Assembly: GCA_030435675.1 (NCBI GenBank)
Contig: CM059621.1
Coordinates: forward strand, 8,866,001 to 8,930,000
Direction of reading: 5' to 3'
Source of the DNA: Steinernema hermaphroditum
Taxonomy: Eukaryota > Nematoda > Chromadorea > Rhabditida > Steinernematidae
Length of the DNA stretch: 64,000 bases
Shown here: positions 47,901-60,548 of the stretch, piece after piece
Numbering within the stretch: position 1 is the first letter of the stretch
How the letters are laid out: every line of letters starts with the position of its first letter
Program-made: the position numbers and the translations under genes
The notes under the pieces: generated by a model
The model's input: only the letters and a program-made list of their open reading frames with translations
Databases searched by the model: none
Told to the model about the DNA's origin: nothing

Positions 47901-50321
47901 GGCTTCGGAAACTACGGGGGAACTCGACTCGACGGGAGAGGAAACGGGGTTTGCGCCTGCCACGACGTTCTTCTGAATGTGCATCCGGGAGGCCGGCCAG
48001 AGATGCTGCAGGTTCGTGGATTCGCGGATCCGGGAGAACTCCCAGAAGGAGGAGTGGGTCATCCGGGCGACGCCCATCGTCCGCGCAGCGCTGACGTAGT
48101 GGCAGAAGGCGCTCTTCAGCTTCGGCCTTCGCACGTTGCTTTCGATCGCCCCGAGACTCGACACGATGAATTTGGCCTCATTGTCGGGTATCGGGGTTAT
48201 GGGAAAATTTAGGAACGCCGAGCTTCCTTGTTTCTGGATCGAGGGGGCGGGGATCGAGCGGACGCACACGAAGGTCTCCGTAGTCGCGGTCGAGGACTTC
48301 GGCCGGTTCGGCAACGGGTTCACCTTTAGTGGCTGCAGGAGCGGATTCTGGAAGACGGACGTCGCCGCGGGAATTTCGGCCTGGACGACGGAGACACTCA
48401 ATGGCGGCACCTGCTGGAGCTGCTGGAAATGCAGCTGCTGCTGCGGTGGAACGGGCTGCGGCTGGAGCTGAGGGAGAGGCTTCCGAATGGCCTCGAACGG
48501 GGGCGCCTGGGATGTGCACGGCGTCTCGTCGAGGATGACGATGTCGTCGTTCTTCGGATCTTCGATCGTCGGCAGCAGCGGCGTCTCGATGGCTTCGAGG
48601 ACGTCCTTCCTGGCCAGGCGGGAGGGGGAGGCCGTATCCGTGGGGATATCCATAGCGGCGGCCAGCGCCTGCTCCGCGTTCTTCGGCTCGATGATCTGGA
48701 AGAGCTTCAGCTGCGCGGCCACGGCTTCGGCGTTCCCCTCGGCGGCCGCCTGCAGGATGCACGCCTGGAGGCGCTCCTGATGCTGCCGCTGCTGGAGGAG
48801 GAATTTGAGCGCCTCGGCGGAGTGGATGTTGTTGGTGTCGACGTGCTGGAGCAGCTCCTGGTGGTAGTGGAGCGCGGAAGTGGTAGCCTCGGAGAGGCCG
48901 TTCAGGGCGGCCGGTTTCGGCTCCGGGGGTGCCTCTATGCGCGCCATCTTCGCGGAGGGACCCTCGTCGAGGCCGCGGCTTTCATAGAGGTCGCCGGCGG
49001 AGGCGCGATTCCACTCCTGGAGACGTTTTTTGAGGGGGTGCCGGACGGCCGAGGAGGGCGATGACGAGGCAATCGCCTTCCGCGCCAGAGCCATCGCCTC
49101 TTCGTTGAGGGAGAGCGTGCTGCCGGATGCGGAGTTTGAGGCCGACGAGAAGCCGGAAGGGAGCACGCCTGGGGTGCCGTTGATCAACGAGCTTAACTGC
49201 ATCTGCTTCTGCTGTCGGAGGTGCTTCTGTGCTTGCGCCGCGAGGATTAGCAGCTGGTTCCTCCGGAGAATGTCCTCCTTGTCGGCGGCGGGCTCCGGTG
49301 GTCGTGGCGGGACGCTGTCCTTCTTGGAGCACCGGGACTCGTGCGCCTCGAGGCCGATTTCGTTGGGGAACTCGAGGTGACAGTAGGAGCACTGCCTGTG
49401 GAGACGCATCGCCTGCTGCGCCGCCGCGATCGCGTGGCTCGGCGCCGTGTTGGCCCTAACCATGGGCTGTCCGTTGGTCAGGGAGCCTCCGGCCGCTTGA
49501 GCGCTTCTGACACCGATGAAGGGATCGTAAAGTGACTGGCTTCTGGTCGTCGGAATCCGAGCGGCGCCAGGGGAAGCCCGCTGGGCTGAAAGGGGTCTGG
49601 TTAAGGGGAACAGGGCTCCTGGGGACTCACTTCCGGAGTCTCCGTTGAGGGAGGAGGTGTCGATGTGGTCCGTGGAGTTCTGGCTGCCGATCTGCCGGTG
49701 GTAGGGTCGCCGCTTGACGAGCATCGGACTCGGCTCGACGATCGCCTCGTTGGCCTCGATGAGCCTCGAGATGTGGTCGGTGACGGAGTCGCCCCTCTGC
49801 AGCTGACCGGCGTGCGCGTGGGGCTGAAGACGAGCTTCGTGAGCTCCGGACCAGAGAAGCACGGTTACCTTCTCGAGGGGCACCGGAGCGGCGCCTCCTT
49901 CGGCGGCGGCGGCGTTGGCGGCGATGAGTTGGGCGTTGTGGAGCTGCTGCTGGAAGGTGTGCGTCTGGGGGTTAGGCTGGGCCGTTTGGGTCTGTACGGG
50001 CGGAGCTAGGTGGAGCTGTCCGTTCTGGAGGAGGTTCCCAGAGCTCTGAAGGCGCTGAAGCTGCTGCTGATGTTGTTGATGTTGTTGTTGCTGCTGCTGT
50101 TGCTGCTTGAGGATGGCGTCGACGAGCTTGTCCTCGGAGCTCTGCTGGGGCTGAGGCTGAGGCTGGACCTGCTGCTGGGTGGCTACTGAAGTGGATCAGT
50201 TACTGGGGGTCTCGGAGAAGGGAACTCACAGCTAAGGAGCTGTTGGGCCTGCTGTGCCTGGCTCTGCTGTTGGAGGAGCTGAAAGTAGGCCTGGAGCTGC
50301 TGTTGTTGCTGTTGCTGTTGC

Positions 50322-50418
<97 letters not shown>

Positions 50419-50830
50419 GCTGCTGCTGCTGCTGCTGCTGGGCGGCGAGCGTTGGAGTCAGGAGCTGGTTGATGAGCTGCTGCGCCTGGACGGCATGGAG
50501 GATGTTGACGAGAGGCTGAGCCGGCTGCGAAGCCGCCGGCGCCGGCTGCTGTGGCTGGACCTGCTGCGCCAGGAGCTGCTGGTAGAGGAGCTGCTGGAGG
50601 GGAGCTTGCTGTTGCTGGGCCTGTTGAGCCTGCTGGTGAGCCTGTTGATGAGCCTGCTGAGCCTGTTGCTGTTGGAGTTGGTGCTGAGCCTGCTGAAGGG
50701 CGAGGAGCTGCGCGAAGACGTCCTGCGAGGCGGAGGTGGCCTGGGGGGCCCCCGGAGGGTGCTGGGCGTCGTCGCCCTGCGCCGCCGTCAGGTTCGTCCG
50801 AAGGCCATTGCCGCCCGAGAGAAAGGCCAT
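44965..50830 (-). CDS. sma-9: Schnurri/SMA-9 C2H2 zinc-finger transcription factor
   Basis: Six exons: 50830-50230, 50185-49869, 49823-49631, 49585-47653, 47610-46124 and 46073-44965, giving about 1,879 residues. The N-terminus is Gln-rich, with 48 consecutive Gln encoded at 50440-50297 and a second Q-rich exon. A C2HC-type finger ([13 protein letters not shown]) follows. The Schnurri paired fingers come next: [21 protein letters not shown] and [19 protein letters not shown], split by an intron. Then come an acidic patch ([13 protein letters not shown]), [38 protein letters not shown], and [19 protein letters not shown] with the [12 protein letters not shown] extension. Four C-terminal fingers end the protein ([17 protein letters not shown] to [16 protein letters not shown]). 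Schnurri/SMA-9 is a DNA-binding cofactor of Smads in BMP signalling; in nematodes it controls body size. GTTTCAG abuts the ATG, so a 5' exon or spliced leader is expected. Confidence 0.95.
50297..50440 (-). repeat. CAA/CAG microsatellite encoding 48 Gln
   Basis: 144 bp of uninterrupted Gln codons within sma-9 exon 1. The centre is a long pure CAA tract, with CAG codons at both edges. Pure trinucleotide runs are length-unstable, so the count may vary between individuals or assemblies. Confidence 0.95.
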
Positions 50831-53800
50831 CTGAAACGAGATGCTCAGAGGAGTCGAGAACCAGAGCTTAAAACACAACCCTGCCTCCCGCTTTTGGCCG
50901 TTGTTGGCGGCCTCGCGAGGATGACGCTTTTTTGCAAAGGGCATTTTTTACACACGTGAGGTAACGGCGAATGCCTAAAGCCGCAGAAGCACGCGAGGTG
51001 ACGCTCTCACTTTTTTGATCTTAAGGGTCTTCCGAGCGCTTTCGCCGATAAGAGCGCCGATGAACGATGTCGCCGACAGGTGACGGAGGCGCCCGGTCAG
51101 TCGGTCTCCGTCGCCCGACGGACTGACGCCGCTCCGAGGCGTCGTCCGATGCACCCGGGGGCAAAATAAGAGAGAGTCCGTGCAGAAGCGAAATATTTGG
51201 ACTTTGGGAAAAGGGCATTTTTTGAGAGTCGGGGAAGTCAGAAATCAGAGCGCGCGGTGGAAAAAACGAAACCAGCCGCCTCGGGGCGCCGTCTGCTTAC
51301 CCTGTGGTCGTCGAGTGCTTCGGGAGCGAGGGGAGAGGAATCGTCGATGAGTCAGTGGCGGAGAAGAAGAGCCGGAGAACGATCGACCATTCTCGGCGCG
51401 AGCTTCGGGGTTCCGAGCTTCGGAGGCTGGAGACGGTCTGTCTGCAACGTGAAGGTCTTCGGGGCGGGGGAGACGCGCCACGGGTGCCACGCGGGGTGCC
51501 GGATGTTGCAAGTGGAAGACAATGTCCCCGGGAGAGAGGCCGCACGTAGTTGTTAACACGACGGGCGCGGTAATTAAAAACATCACGGCGACGACGCGCG
51601 AAGTAGCGGAGACTCCGAAGACACGGGCGTCGGTCGCCGAGTTGTGTATAGATAGCAAAGAAGGAGTGGAGTCGCTGCAAGCGACGGAAGGTGAAGAAGG
51701 CAGGCGCGCCTCGTCACAGAAGCCGCGGCGACGTCATCGTCTTACAATAGCCGGCGATCACATGACGCTCTGGAGGCGCCAGAGACCAGTGGGTCGTCGG
51801 GGCCGCGGAGAGTCAACAGAGCGATTGATCAGAGGAATTCGAGGAACCTCGGAGGCTCGGGGTCATGTGGAGTGCAGGCGAAGGAAGGAGAGGCCGGTTC
51901 AAGTGGCAGAGGATGAATAGATCGACGACGACACGACGCGGCGAGTGGCGAAGAAGGGAACCACCACGTCATGGCTGCTCGCCGGTCCGATCAGAACGCG
52001 AGGACGCAGAGTCGACGCCGCGTTCCCACGGCGGTCGCGGTGAAACGCATGCCTAAGCCGAGGCGCGAGACGAGCAGAGCGCGCAGAGACGCAGAGGCGG
52101 GGGGAGGGGAGCCGCGAAGGACGGACGTACCAACCAACCAGAGAACCAACAAAGAGAGCGCACGGAGAGTTCGCGGCGAACCGACGCGCCGCCGAAGGCG
52201 CCGGGGACCCAGAGGCGGCAGGGCGCCGCTTCCGACAGCTGCTGCGGGGGAGATGAGCCGCTGGCGACGCCAAATCGCCGAGATTTATCGCCGCCGCCGA
52301 AGGCGTTGAGCTGACTACGGTATCCCACAGGATCAAGGGGTTCCGTCGGATTCAGAACAAGGAGATGAGACTAGAGAGAACAATGCGACGCACGTATTTT
52401 CAACGACGCGAAAATCAATTCGGTGGGAAATCGGAGAAACACGAGGGCGGCTAAAAGCGGCGGAAAGAGCGTTGGGGCAGCGGAGGGCGGCAGAGAAAGG
52501 CAGAGACGCAGACAAGGTCAAAGAACGAACGTGGCCGCCGGGAGGTCGCTGCAGAGCGCCGACAATTGCTCGGCGGATGTCTTCGGGGAGACCACCGGAG
52601 GAGGAGTAGAGGCACATGCCTTCGGCGCCGTTAATTAGGAATATGGATGGGAAGAGATTGGGCATCGGATTAGGAACGACTCCACTTCTGCCGCCGCCGC
52701 TGTGTTTTCGGAGGAGTCGCCGTCCGGATGGCGGCCGGCCTAATGTGCGAAGAGGAGTCCCAGCGATCTCTGGTGACGCAATCCGGCGTTTGCATTCGGT
52801 GCGCTTTCGACGAACAAACATTCCCCGTCCTGCAACCGAGGCGCCCTCGAGGGCCTCTGGTAAGCCGTCGGCGACCGTAATTCGGTAATTGGCGCCCTCG
52901 GTCGCGTTCCCGGGGGCGATAACGATACAAACAATGCCGGTTAGGAGTGCTCCTCCACTGGAACTGGTTGCGAAAGATCGATTTGGCTCTCGGCCAGGCG
53001 TCCTTGGCTCGGCGCCAGTCCTCCTAATTGCCTCATCACCGGAGGTAATCGGCTCCCGGAACACGGTGGCCTCCTTCGCGCCTTCACGGCGCCGCTTCGG
53101 GCAAAAACACGAAGGACACTTCCGTCCGGTGGTTACGGTACCCGACAGTGACGGAATGTGTTCGGAGTGCAGATGCAGCATTGAGTCAGGGGTACTGTAG
53201 ATTTATTTTGGTCGCTTCTCAGGAGGGAGGTGCTTCCGCCGGCGCTCACTTCATTCATCTAATCTGTCGGCGCCCCTCCGAAGCAATAACCGAAGAAGAC
53301 CCCTCCGCTGCGCTCAGCGACCTGCCCTGCCTTCTCTGCCGCCCAGCCCTAATCACTGACGACCAACAAACGCGGCCGAAAACCGGCCGCGTCGATTCGG
53401 TTTGTTTGTTGCGGCGTCCGTCGCTCTGACGCGATCTCCGGACAGAGCGCAGGGAGGCTGAGGCGACAGAGACGTAGAGCTGTTGGTAAACACGGCGACA
53501 TCGCCCGCTCGGGGAATTCGGCTGCAAAATATTTTCGCGGCGCCGCGACCCGCTCGACGGCGACAGAAGGCAGACGAGCAGAGCTGGGAAGGGAACGGTG
53601 CGGTGAACATTGGTGCATCACGTTGTGTAACAGCGGCCTTCGGGGATTCGGCCGATCGCGGAAGGGACGGCGCAAAAAGCGATGCTGCGAACGGATTACG
53701 GCGCCTCTGGGAGGGCGATCTTCGAACGCCGTCCTTGGGCGCCCTCCGGAGGCCCTTCGCAGGAACGTTAAATTTAGAGCAACAGGTCCCGCGTCGCCAG

Positions 53801-56800
53801 AATCTGATCTTTTCCACCTTTGGAAGCGCGGCGAAGGGTCAAAACAGAGTCGAGAGAGCGAAATTCATGTGGGCAGTGAATAAATAATCGCCACGATATC
53901 GGATGACCCCGGGGCTTTCTAAGAAGCGTGCTGGCGCCCTCGGATATCGTAGTCCTCACAGGCGAATGCGTTTCTTCTAAATTTAGCGCATCGTTTGCAC
54001 CCGAGGTGCGAGTGACATCACCGACCATAGGACGTTGGGTGTTGACAGAGCGCCTCGCGGGAGTCGAATGTCACTCCGCGTCACCGCGCCGAGGCTTCGA
54101 AGCCCCTTAATCGCGCCTTTAGGCGTGTTCCCTGCCCCGACGATCGTTCGCCCTCTGCGTGATAAGGAGTTCGCGCCAGGCTGGCACCATTCGGAGACGT
54201 CAGATTCCGCGATAAAAGAAGCGAAAAACGGGCGATCGGACAGTTCCTTCTGTGGCGACGCACTCGTTTCGACGCGAAAAGGCAAGGCTGGGAAGGAGGC
54301 AAGGATCTCGAGGGGCATCCGCGAAAACAAGAGAGAAGAGCTTTCCAAAGGGGATCCCCGGGGGTGCAGCGGGTGCGTCGCCGCCGATCGCCTCGTCGTT
54401 GATCTTTTCGTCATCTTCGCGCGTCTCCTTTTCGTCGATTATTCGAAAATTTGATCGCTCCATCTTCCTCACAGCGACCGCTCGCGGTGTAAAGCGCCGC
54501 GATGCGACGCTCGAGGCCGTCGAGGCTAAATTGGGCGAAATTTGAATAATCGAAGGGCGGAGATCACGCGAATTCCGGGCGGAGGGCCGAGGGCCGGGCA
54601 TCGATTTTCGGAGTTCCGCCGACGTCACCTCGGGGCGTCCGCCGAGTGCAAGCGCCAAACATCGAAGGAGTAAACAGACGATTTCGAGAAGAGCTCGTTT
54701 CGAGTCCTCCGCTTCCCCTCTGCGGCGCCCAGGAGAGCGGCGGTGGCGGTGAGGGAGACGAGTCGGCCGCTGGAAGCACGTGAGAGGGATCAAAGGCCGC
54801 CAGGCTGTTGCAACGAAGAGAGGGGACGGTAGGGTGGTTGTTGCCTTCGAAAGTCACAGAAAGAGATCCAATTGTGGATTGTTTTGTTTCGAAGTCTCAC
54901 CTGAAGGGGCGAAGGTCCTTCGGACTCTATTTACCGCTTACATACGACAAGGGTACGGTAGCGAGCGCATCGCTAAGTAAGGAGCTCTGTCGGTTAGTCA
55001 TCGGTGAGTCGCTGAGCGGATAACGTGGATTATGATGGTGATCTCTTGGTCCCGAGGCTAGGGTGGCACAGTCACCTTCCAGAGAGAAACGCGAAAAAGT
55101 GGTGCGAACCTTGCAAAAATAAACAAGTTTGGGCAGAAGGTAGTTCAGGACGATCTCTAACGGAGTCCCTCCGAGGGAGCGCCTCGAGAAGAAGCGTGGC
55201 CAAGAAGGGGCGTCTCCTTGGAAAGGACGAGGCATCGCCCTAACAACATCCGACGACGGAGAAAACGTCTGAGAAGGGAAAGCCAGGGGAAGCAGGTGCT
55301 GGGAACCCTCATTAGTCATGCGGGCGATAGAAACGTTTCACGGCGACCTCGTGCCGCGAGGGCGACTCCGGAGGGCGCCTGGAGGACGCGAGGAAGTCGG
55401 CCTGTTTGGCGAAAACAGAGAGGTTCTGTGAATAGGTGACTAAAGGGAAAACAAAGGAACTGGAGTAAACAGGGGATAAGGTGTAGGGAGGCGTCAGAGG
55501 ACGGAGGGGAGCGGTTTGGAGTCGGGAGGAGGCACCGGAAAGGACATCGGTTACTCGAGTACGAATAATTGGACATTCATTATGAGTTCAGGGGTACGGT
55601 AGCCGAGTGCAAGTTCAAATGCTTTTTCTCGGCGCACTCGCTTCGCGAATTTAAATGTGATTCCGGGGACAGGTGCCAGGGGGAAGAAGCTGATTCCAGA
55701 GGAGTCTTAGCCGATTAGAAGGGGTTTAAGGAGATTAGGACTCGCGTCGCAATTTACGGGATGTGATCTGCGTATCCTTTGCATAGGACTTAGCGGAATC
55801 CGCCGCCGAGAAGTGCATCCTCGGAGAGCCTCGATGGCATGAGTGTTTCCTTTGCACTTTTGTTTTTCGCTTACCTAGGAGCTAATCGAATATTCCGCTT
55901 TCCGCGGCGACTCGACGCCCCCAGAAGTCGACATCTTTGGCCAGGTGCGTCCTGCACCAACATACTCGAGATTACGGTACTGTCTAATGAGGTGGAAAGG
56001 GTCGTCGGGGATCAGCCCCCTCTGAAGCGATTGCCTCGAGAAGTGCCGTCAGGGGTGCGCGGCGCCGTTTGGACGGAAAATTGTCACAGGAGATCGATGC
56101 GCCGCGTTAGCGGAAGCGAATTCGCTGATTCATCGGCCCTCGGGGTGTTTCCTGAAATGTCCGAATTCGCGATGAGGCGAGGACCACCCTCGAAAAAGTC
56201 GACTTCTGGAGAGATCTCGTAGAGGGTTAACCCGATTCCGCTTCCCTACCGTCCTCTTCTTCGGGCCAACGGGATTTGTGGAATAATAATCACGTACCAA
56301 TTCGAATCTTGACGTTTCCGAGAGCGCTAATCCAATAGAGACGACCAATAGCCGGGGATTAATTGTCATCGGAAGGGCCTTAGCCAGCCGGATGCCTCTC
56401 GAGGACATTCCCCCCACATGCACTTTCTTCTTGGAAACGCCTCTTTTCGAATTGTCGTCGCCAAGCGGAAAGTATAATCGGCCGACGCGGAAATTAAAAA
56501 AGCCAAAAATCACGCGAAGGTCCAAGAGGTCCAAAAAGAGGATCCCCACAGTTGCTTTGGTAAATAGGCCTTAGTGTACCTGATCGCCTCTAAATGCGTT
56601 TCCTCGCGAAGTTTTGCCAAAACATAACATGCTTTAGAGTTATTTTCCACGGCGGTCGTGGAGTTCCCTCATCCAAGAAGGCTAGATGACCTCTTATTCG
56701 TTTCTAGTCCTCCTTTTCTTCGATCTTGTGACTAATGCACTTAAATCGCCCTTAAGTATGACTCGAGAATGAGAAAAATTTCCTCTAATTGCAGGAGATC

Positions 56801-57677
56801 GGCCAATAATTGGGCTGATAACGCGATAAACAGATTATTGACGAGGCAAATAGGCTATTTACTCTGCTACGTATGAGTCCGTTCTAGAAGACGGGTACTT
56901 AGGAATGTTCACTGTCATATAAATGCACCACATTACGAAAGAAACGTTGCATTCTTCTCAGTGATATGCAGTGATACCAAACGAACTGCATCATCCCATC
57001 GCAAATTTTGAATAAAAAACAGAAAACACTAGGGTTTGATTTGAGTTCCAAGAGAAATACTACCGCGAACTGGCGGACAACCCTAACGATATGCACCTTA
57101 TTTAATTGAAATTAACCGTTGGTGGCTTTTGCCACTGGAGAGGAAGATAAGCCCGCTTAGATCACGAGAATTGCCGTCACGAGAATATCCCAGTTGAGGT
57201 GCTCAAGCAGTAATGCTCTTTGCACTCCACACGGATCGCCCTTGATGGAAGCAGAGGGAACTGCTTCTGGATCATTCTACAATGGTTAAGACTGTGCACT
57301 TATTGTGTCCGATACAGGAAGAAACGTTCCAGCAACTCAGATCTCGATGATGAAGATGTTCCCAACAGCTCTTTCCCCTTTCCGAACCGATTCTCTTTTT
57401 TCGGATTCTGTGTACTAGAGCTGCCTCTGACCACTTATCTCCCCGGCTGGCGACCTTCGCGTAAACAACCTCTGTTTGCACGACACACCGTTCTCTGTGC
57501 CAACCGATCTTCCCGGCTGCATAACTGAAAGGCGCCAAGAAGACGGGAGTGAAGGCGCCACGTCGTCCCGAAGCGCTCGTTGATCGATTCATTTGACATT
57601 TGTTTATTTGAGTCATTCTGTCGAAGAGGAGATCACTGAGTCAGATTATGCGTGCAGGACGGCGAAGGACGACGGAT
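50831..57677. other. long non-coding stretch upstream of sma-9
   Basis: About 6.8 kb without a supported exon. Many open frames on both strands at 51-54.8 kb are explained by high GC and few stops. It likely holds sma-9 promoter, enhancers and any non-coding 5' exon. GGCGCC words are frequent (52841, 52889, 53261, 53740, 53927, 55370, 56063), as are TACGGTA words (52317, 53135, 54954, 55594, 55975). 56.5-57.6 kb is AT-richer and plain. Confidence 0.45.
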
Positions 57678-58738
57678 TCAAGCGGCGACGGTACCGTACA
57701 CCCGGGGCTTGTCGACGACGACGTCGGGGTAGGTGGGTGGCGGGGAGGGCGCCTCGCCGATCTCGTCGTAGCCGACGGCGGCGTCGACGACGTGGTAGCG
57801 ATAAGGCCGGAAGTTCTTCATCATCAGATGTACCTAGAGGCGAGGAAGTGAGCGCCGCCGGGGGACGGGGATTACCATGACGCAGCCGATGGAGCCGCCG
57901 AGGATGGCGCCGCCAAGGACGTCGGCCAGGCGGTGCTTGAAGTCGCGGACGCGCGAGAGGGTCACGTAGAACGCGAGGAGGAAGATGGCGAACTGGAGGA
58001 AGGGCCGCACGGGGTCGACGATGCGGAGCCGTTTGTTGAGGTACAGCTGGAGTGCGGTAGGTGTCTGGAGGCCGCTCAATCAGGAGCACTCACGATCATG
58101 AAGACGGCGAAGAAGGCGCTGTGTGTGGCGTGGCCGGAGGGGAAGGAGTAGTGGAGGTCAGGGTTGGTCTCGCCGAGGCACGTGTAGTCGAAGACATAGC
58201 GGTTAGGCTGACTGGCGGGGCAGAGGGTGGCCAGATCGGGCTGGCAGACGCTGAGGAAGTTGGGTCTCAGCCGGGATATCGTCCGTTTGCCCACGTTGGC
58301 AGCGATGCTGGCGCAGAGGTCGCCGCAGAGGAGGGCCACTGGAAGGGGCGTTAGGGTGGCTGGGACGGGGGAGACGCTTACGGATGAAGAAGGCGACGTT
58401 GAAGAGCCACGGGTGGAGGTGGAAGCCGCTCTGGGCGATCATGGCGACGCGTTTTCCCTTTTGCGAGAGGAATATGACGAGCGAGAACTCGGCGATCGGG
58501 ATCTGGAGGAACCTGTGTACTTGGGCGCAGACCTGCCACGTACCGTAATCAGGGCGATGGCGGCGTAGGCCAGGTACATGACGTTGGAGGGCACGGTGCT
58601 GGGTCTGTCGGGGTTGCGGATCTCGTCGTCGTCGCAGAAGAAGCCCTGCTCGGAGTAGGGGATCTGTTCGCTGAGGAAGCGGCAGAAGTAGAGGAAGGGG
58701 ACGGCGACGAAGGCGCTTAGGACGCTGATGCCGGCCAT
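57678..58738 (-). CDS. lipid phosphate phosphatase (PLPP/LPP family)
   Basis: Five exons: 58738-58544, 58502-58382, 58338-58094, 58046-57876 and 57833-57678, giving 295 residues, normal for LPPs. Introns are 41-47 nt. The three catalytic motifs of the PAP2 family are intact: KRTISRLRP (KX6RP), PSGH within YSFPSGHATHSAF, and SRVRDFKHRLADV (SRX5HX3D). Six helices are spaced as in LPPs, with the first at MAGISVLSAFVAVPFLYF. LPPs dephosphorylate lysophosphatidate, phosphatidate and sphingosine-1-phosphate with the active site outside the plasma membrane or in the ER lumen. The cytosolic C-terminus carries a Pro-rich APSPPPTYPD, a PPxY-type WW-binding motif. The donor of exon 1 overlaps a TACGGTA word. 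No acceptor abuts the ATG. Confidence 0.94.
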
Positions 58739-59591
58739 GGCGACTGCTCCGGAGCGGACGGGACGCTTATCGGGGCCCTCGCCCGTCTGGGGACGCACTT
58801 ATAGGCCTGCATGCGCCGTTTTTTCATGGACAGCGCTGCAAATTTCAGAAACAGACGCGACTTGGAGGCGGGCGCTCTATCTCCAGGTGATAAGGGGCCT
58901 CCGAAGGGAGTGTCGGCGTCTCGTTCAGAGCGGAGTTTGTGGCGTTCCGTGGGTGCACAAACACGTGTTGCGTAAGAGGAACGCTTCGGAGGACTCGGAG
59001 ATAGGGTCACTGAAGACTGTGGGCAAAACAGTCCCCTTCACGTGCACGCGGAAAACAACGAAGCCTTCGGGAAGAAAGAGGCTTTTGGTGCTGGAAAAGA
59101 GGTAGTGGGACCAATTCTTATGGCAACTTTGGTTGCAAATAGCCAGAGAGAGTACCACAGTGCCATGGACTCCTTTGTAGTGCAGATTCCCGAGTGTTTA
59201 CTCTCAATGGATTCTTTTGGAGAACGTAGTTTGTGACCCTCTGTTTGTCTCCCGATCATCTGATGTTTCATCGGGTGGACCCGGCAGTTACGTCGACAGA
59301 AGGCCGTTTTTCGAAGAGCGCGGCAAAGGGTGGTGTCGAAGAGCAGCTGATGTACTTTCGGATCAGTGTTGCGGAAGCAGTTTAAGTACGAAACTCCCGT
59401 GGACATTGTACTGTGCAGGGCCCTAAAAATGTTTCTTCGGACACAAAGGGTTTCCCGCCACGGCACGGCTCTCCTCCTGCGTTCCTTATCAACCCAGAAG
59501 TGTTCCTTTCGATCTGCCAGAATCGTATAGCTTGTGGGAACGGTTCTATTTGTGCATGTGCGTCTGGGGTGCAGGAAGGAAAAGAACAACC
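58739..59591. other. intergenic, LPP promoter / Ly6-like 3' end
   Basis: No gene is supported. A long minus-strand open frame across this region is read-through from the neighbouring small gene and has no similarity. It should include the LPP promoter near 58.8 kb. Confidence 0.4.
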
Positions 59592-60082
59592 TCAGATGGG
59601 AAACCAGAAAACGAGGGCCAAAAGGAAAAGGGGTACGGTAGCGAATGAGGCGGAATTGCAGAATTCGACGTTGTTGCAGTAGCAGTTGGTGTGTCCCTTG
59701 CGTACTTCGCGGTAAACGACATCTTTGCACTCTGAAAGCACCACTGCCGCCAGGGGCACGCCTACAGTACCTACGAGGCCGTCTTTCGTCCACCGGAGCT
59801 ACATCCGAGCACCCGTGATACACTCCATTGGCTGAAATGCGATGAGAAGGACCGGAAGGGGAAGTACCTCTCTCATCGGGTCCTTTCGTGCACCAGAAGC
59901 CCATGCAGAACTTCTCCTCGCTGCACTCCGGAGGGAGGTCGAAGGCGCCAAAGGGGCTCCAGCACTCGTGGCATTTTATCTTCGTCTTCGCCTCTGAATC
60001 CGGGAATCTGACGTCCTGGAGGATGCTTACCCGAGGAAACGACGAAGAGGAAGGCAGAGAACAGAGGCAACACTCGGTGCAT
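59592..60082 (-). CDS. small secreted ten-cysteine Ly6/uPAR-like GPI protein
   Basis: Four exons, 60082-60031, 59993-59868, 59831-59775 and 59731-59592, give 124 residues; introns are 36-43 nt. A signal peptide (MHRVLPLFSAFLFVVSS) is followed by ten cysteines in three-finger order: IKCHEC, PPECSEE, KFCMGFWCTKG, YHGCSD, PQCKD, and the closing NCYCNNVEFCN. The final C...CN pair is the Ly6 hallmark. A hydrophobic C-terminus (ATVPLFLLALVFWFPI) after small residues (NSASF) looks like a GPI-attachment signal. The product is probably a cell-surface three-finger protein. The ligand is unknown. The last intron uses a GTAGGT donor; the GTACTG four bases on breaks the frame. It resembles the larger cysteine protein at 11.3-12.4 kb in form, but the two are not close paralogues. 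Confidence 0.85.
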
Positions 60083-60548
60083 CTACGACGATCGGCAAAT
60101 GGAGTCGCCGTCACCAGGAGACAAATGGAATCTCGCGAGGCGGACCCTCTCCATCTTGCAGAGGATTGGTGGAGGGGAGGACACTAAGAGCTGTTGACAC
60201 AGCAGGAGATGGAGGACTTAACAACAAAGATGTCCGGAGACTGGCGATGGCTACAGTGGACACAATGGGTTCTTGAGACAAGAGCTCTGAGACAGTCTAC
60301 AAAGTGCAACATTTTTGAAAAGAAGCAGAGGAGGATCGGTGGATCGCCATCTCTGTTTGGACCCCAATTTCCCAGAAGTCCCTAATAATTTGGTTCACTA
60401 GGTGAGGCGATACTGGTCTCGACTGGAAGATTCTACGCGTGTGACAGATCGGATACGGTAGCATCGCAGATTTCCGTTTTGTCGTTTTAAGCAGCGAATT
60501 CGATTTTGGAATCCGATTTTGAGCGCCGAAACCTCGGAAATCCACAAG
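60083..60548. promoter_or_regulatory. divergent intergenic region, Ly6-like / INTS2
   Basis: 466 bp between two divergent starts. It contains a TACGGTA word near 60454. No acceptor precedes the INTS2 ATG within 30 nt. No other gene is seen. Confidence 0.4.

Noticed and set aside
46707..48212. 501-codon plus-strand ORF
   Set aside because: Antisense to sma-9 zinc-finger exons; the sense strand has clear C2H2 fingers and proper splice sites.
50243..50959. poly-leucine plus-strand ORF
   Set aside because: Reverse complement of the polyglutamine tract.
54780..54980. Recombinase-like peptide (EGAKVLRTLFTAYIRQGYGSERIAK-type similarity)
   Set aside because: A short stretch resembles the recombinase domain of serine integrases, but the frame is only 67 codons, stops at once, has no catalytic domain nearby, and contains the common TACGGTA word. 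Treated as coincidence.
59038..60114. 358-codon minus-strand ORF
   Set aside because: Read-through of introns in other frames. The real gene is the four-exon Ly6-like protein at 59592-60082.
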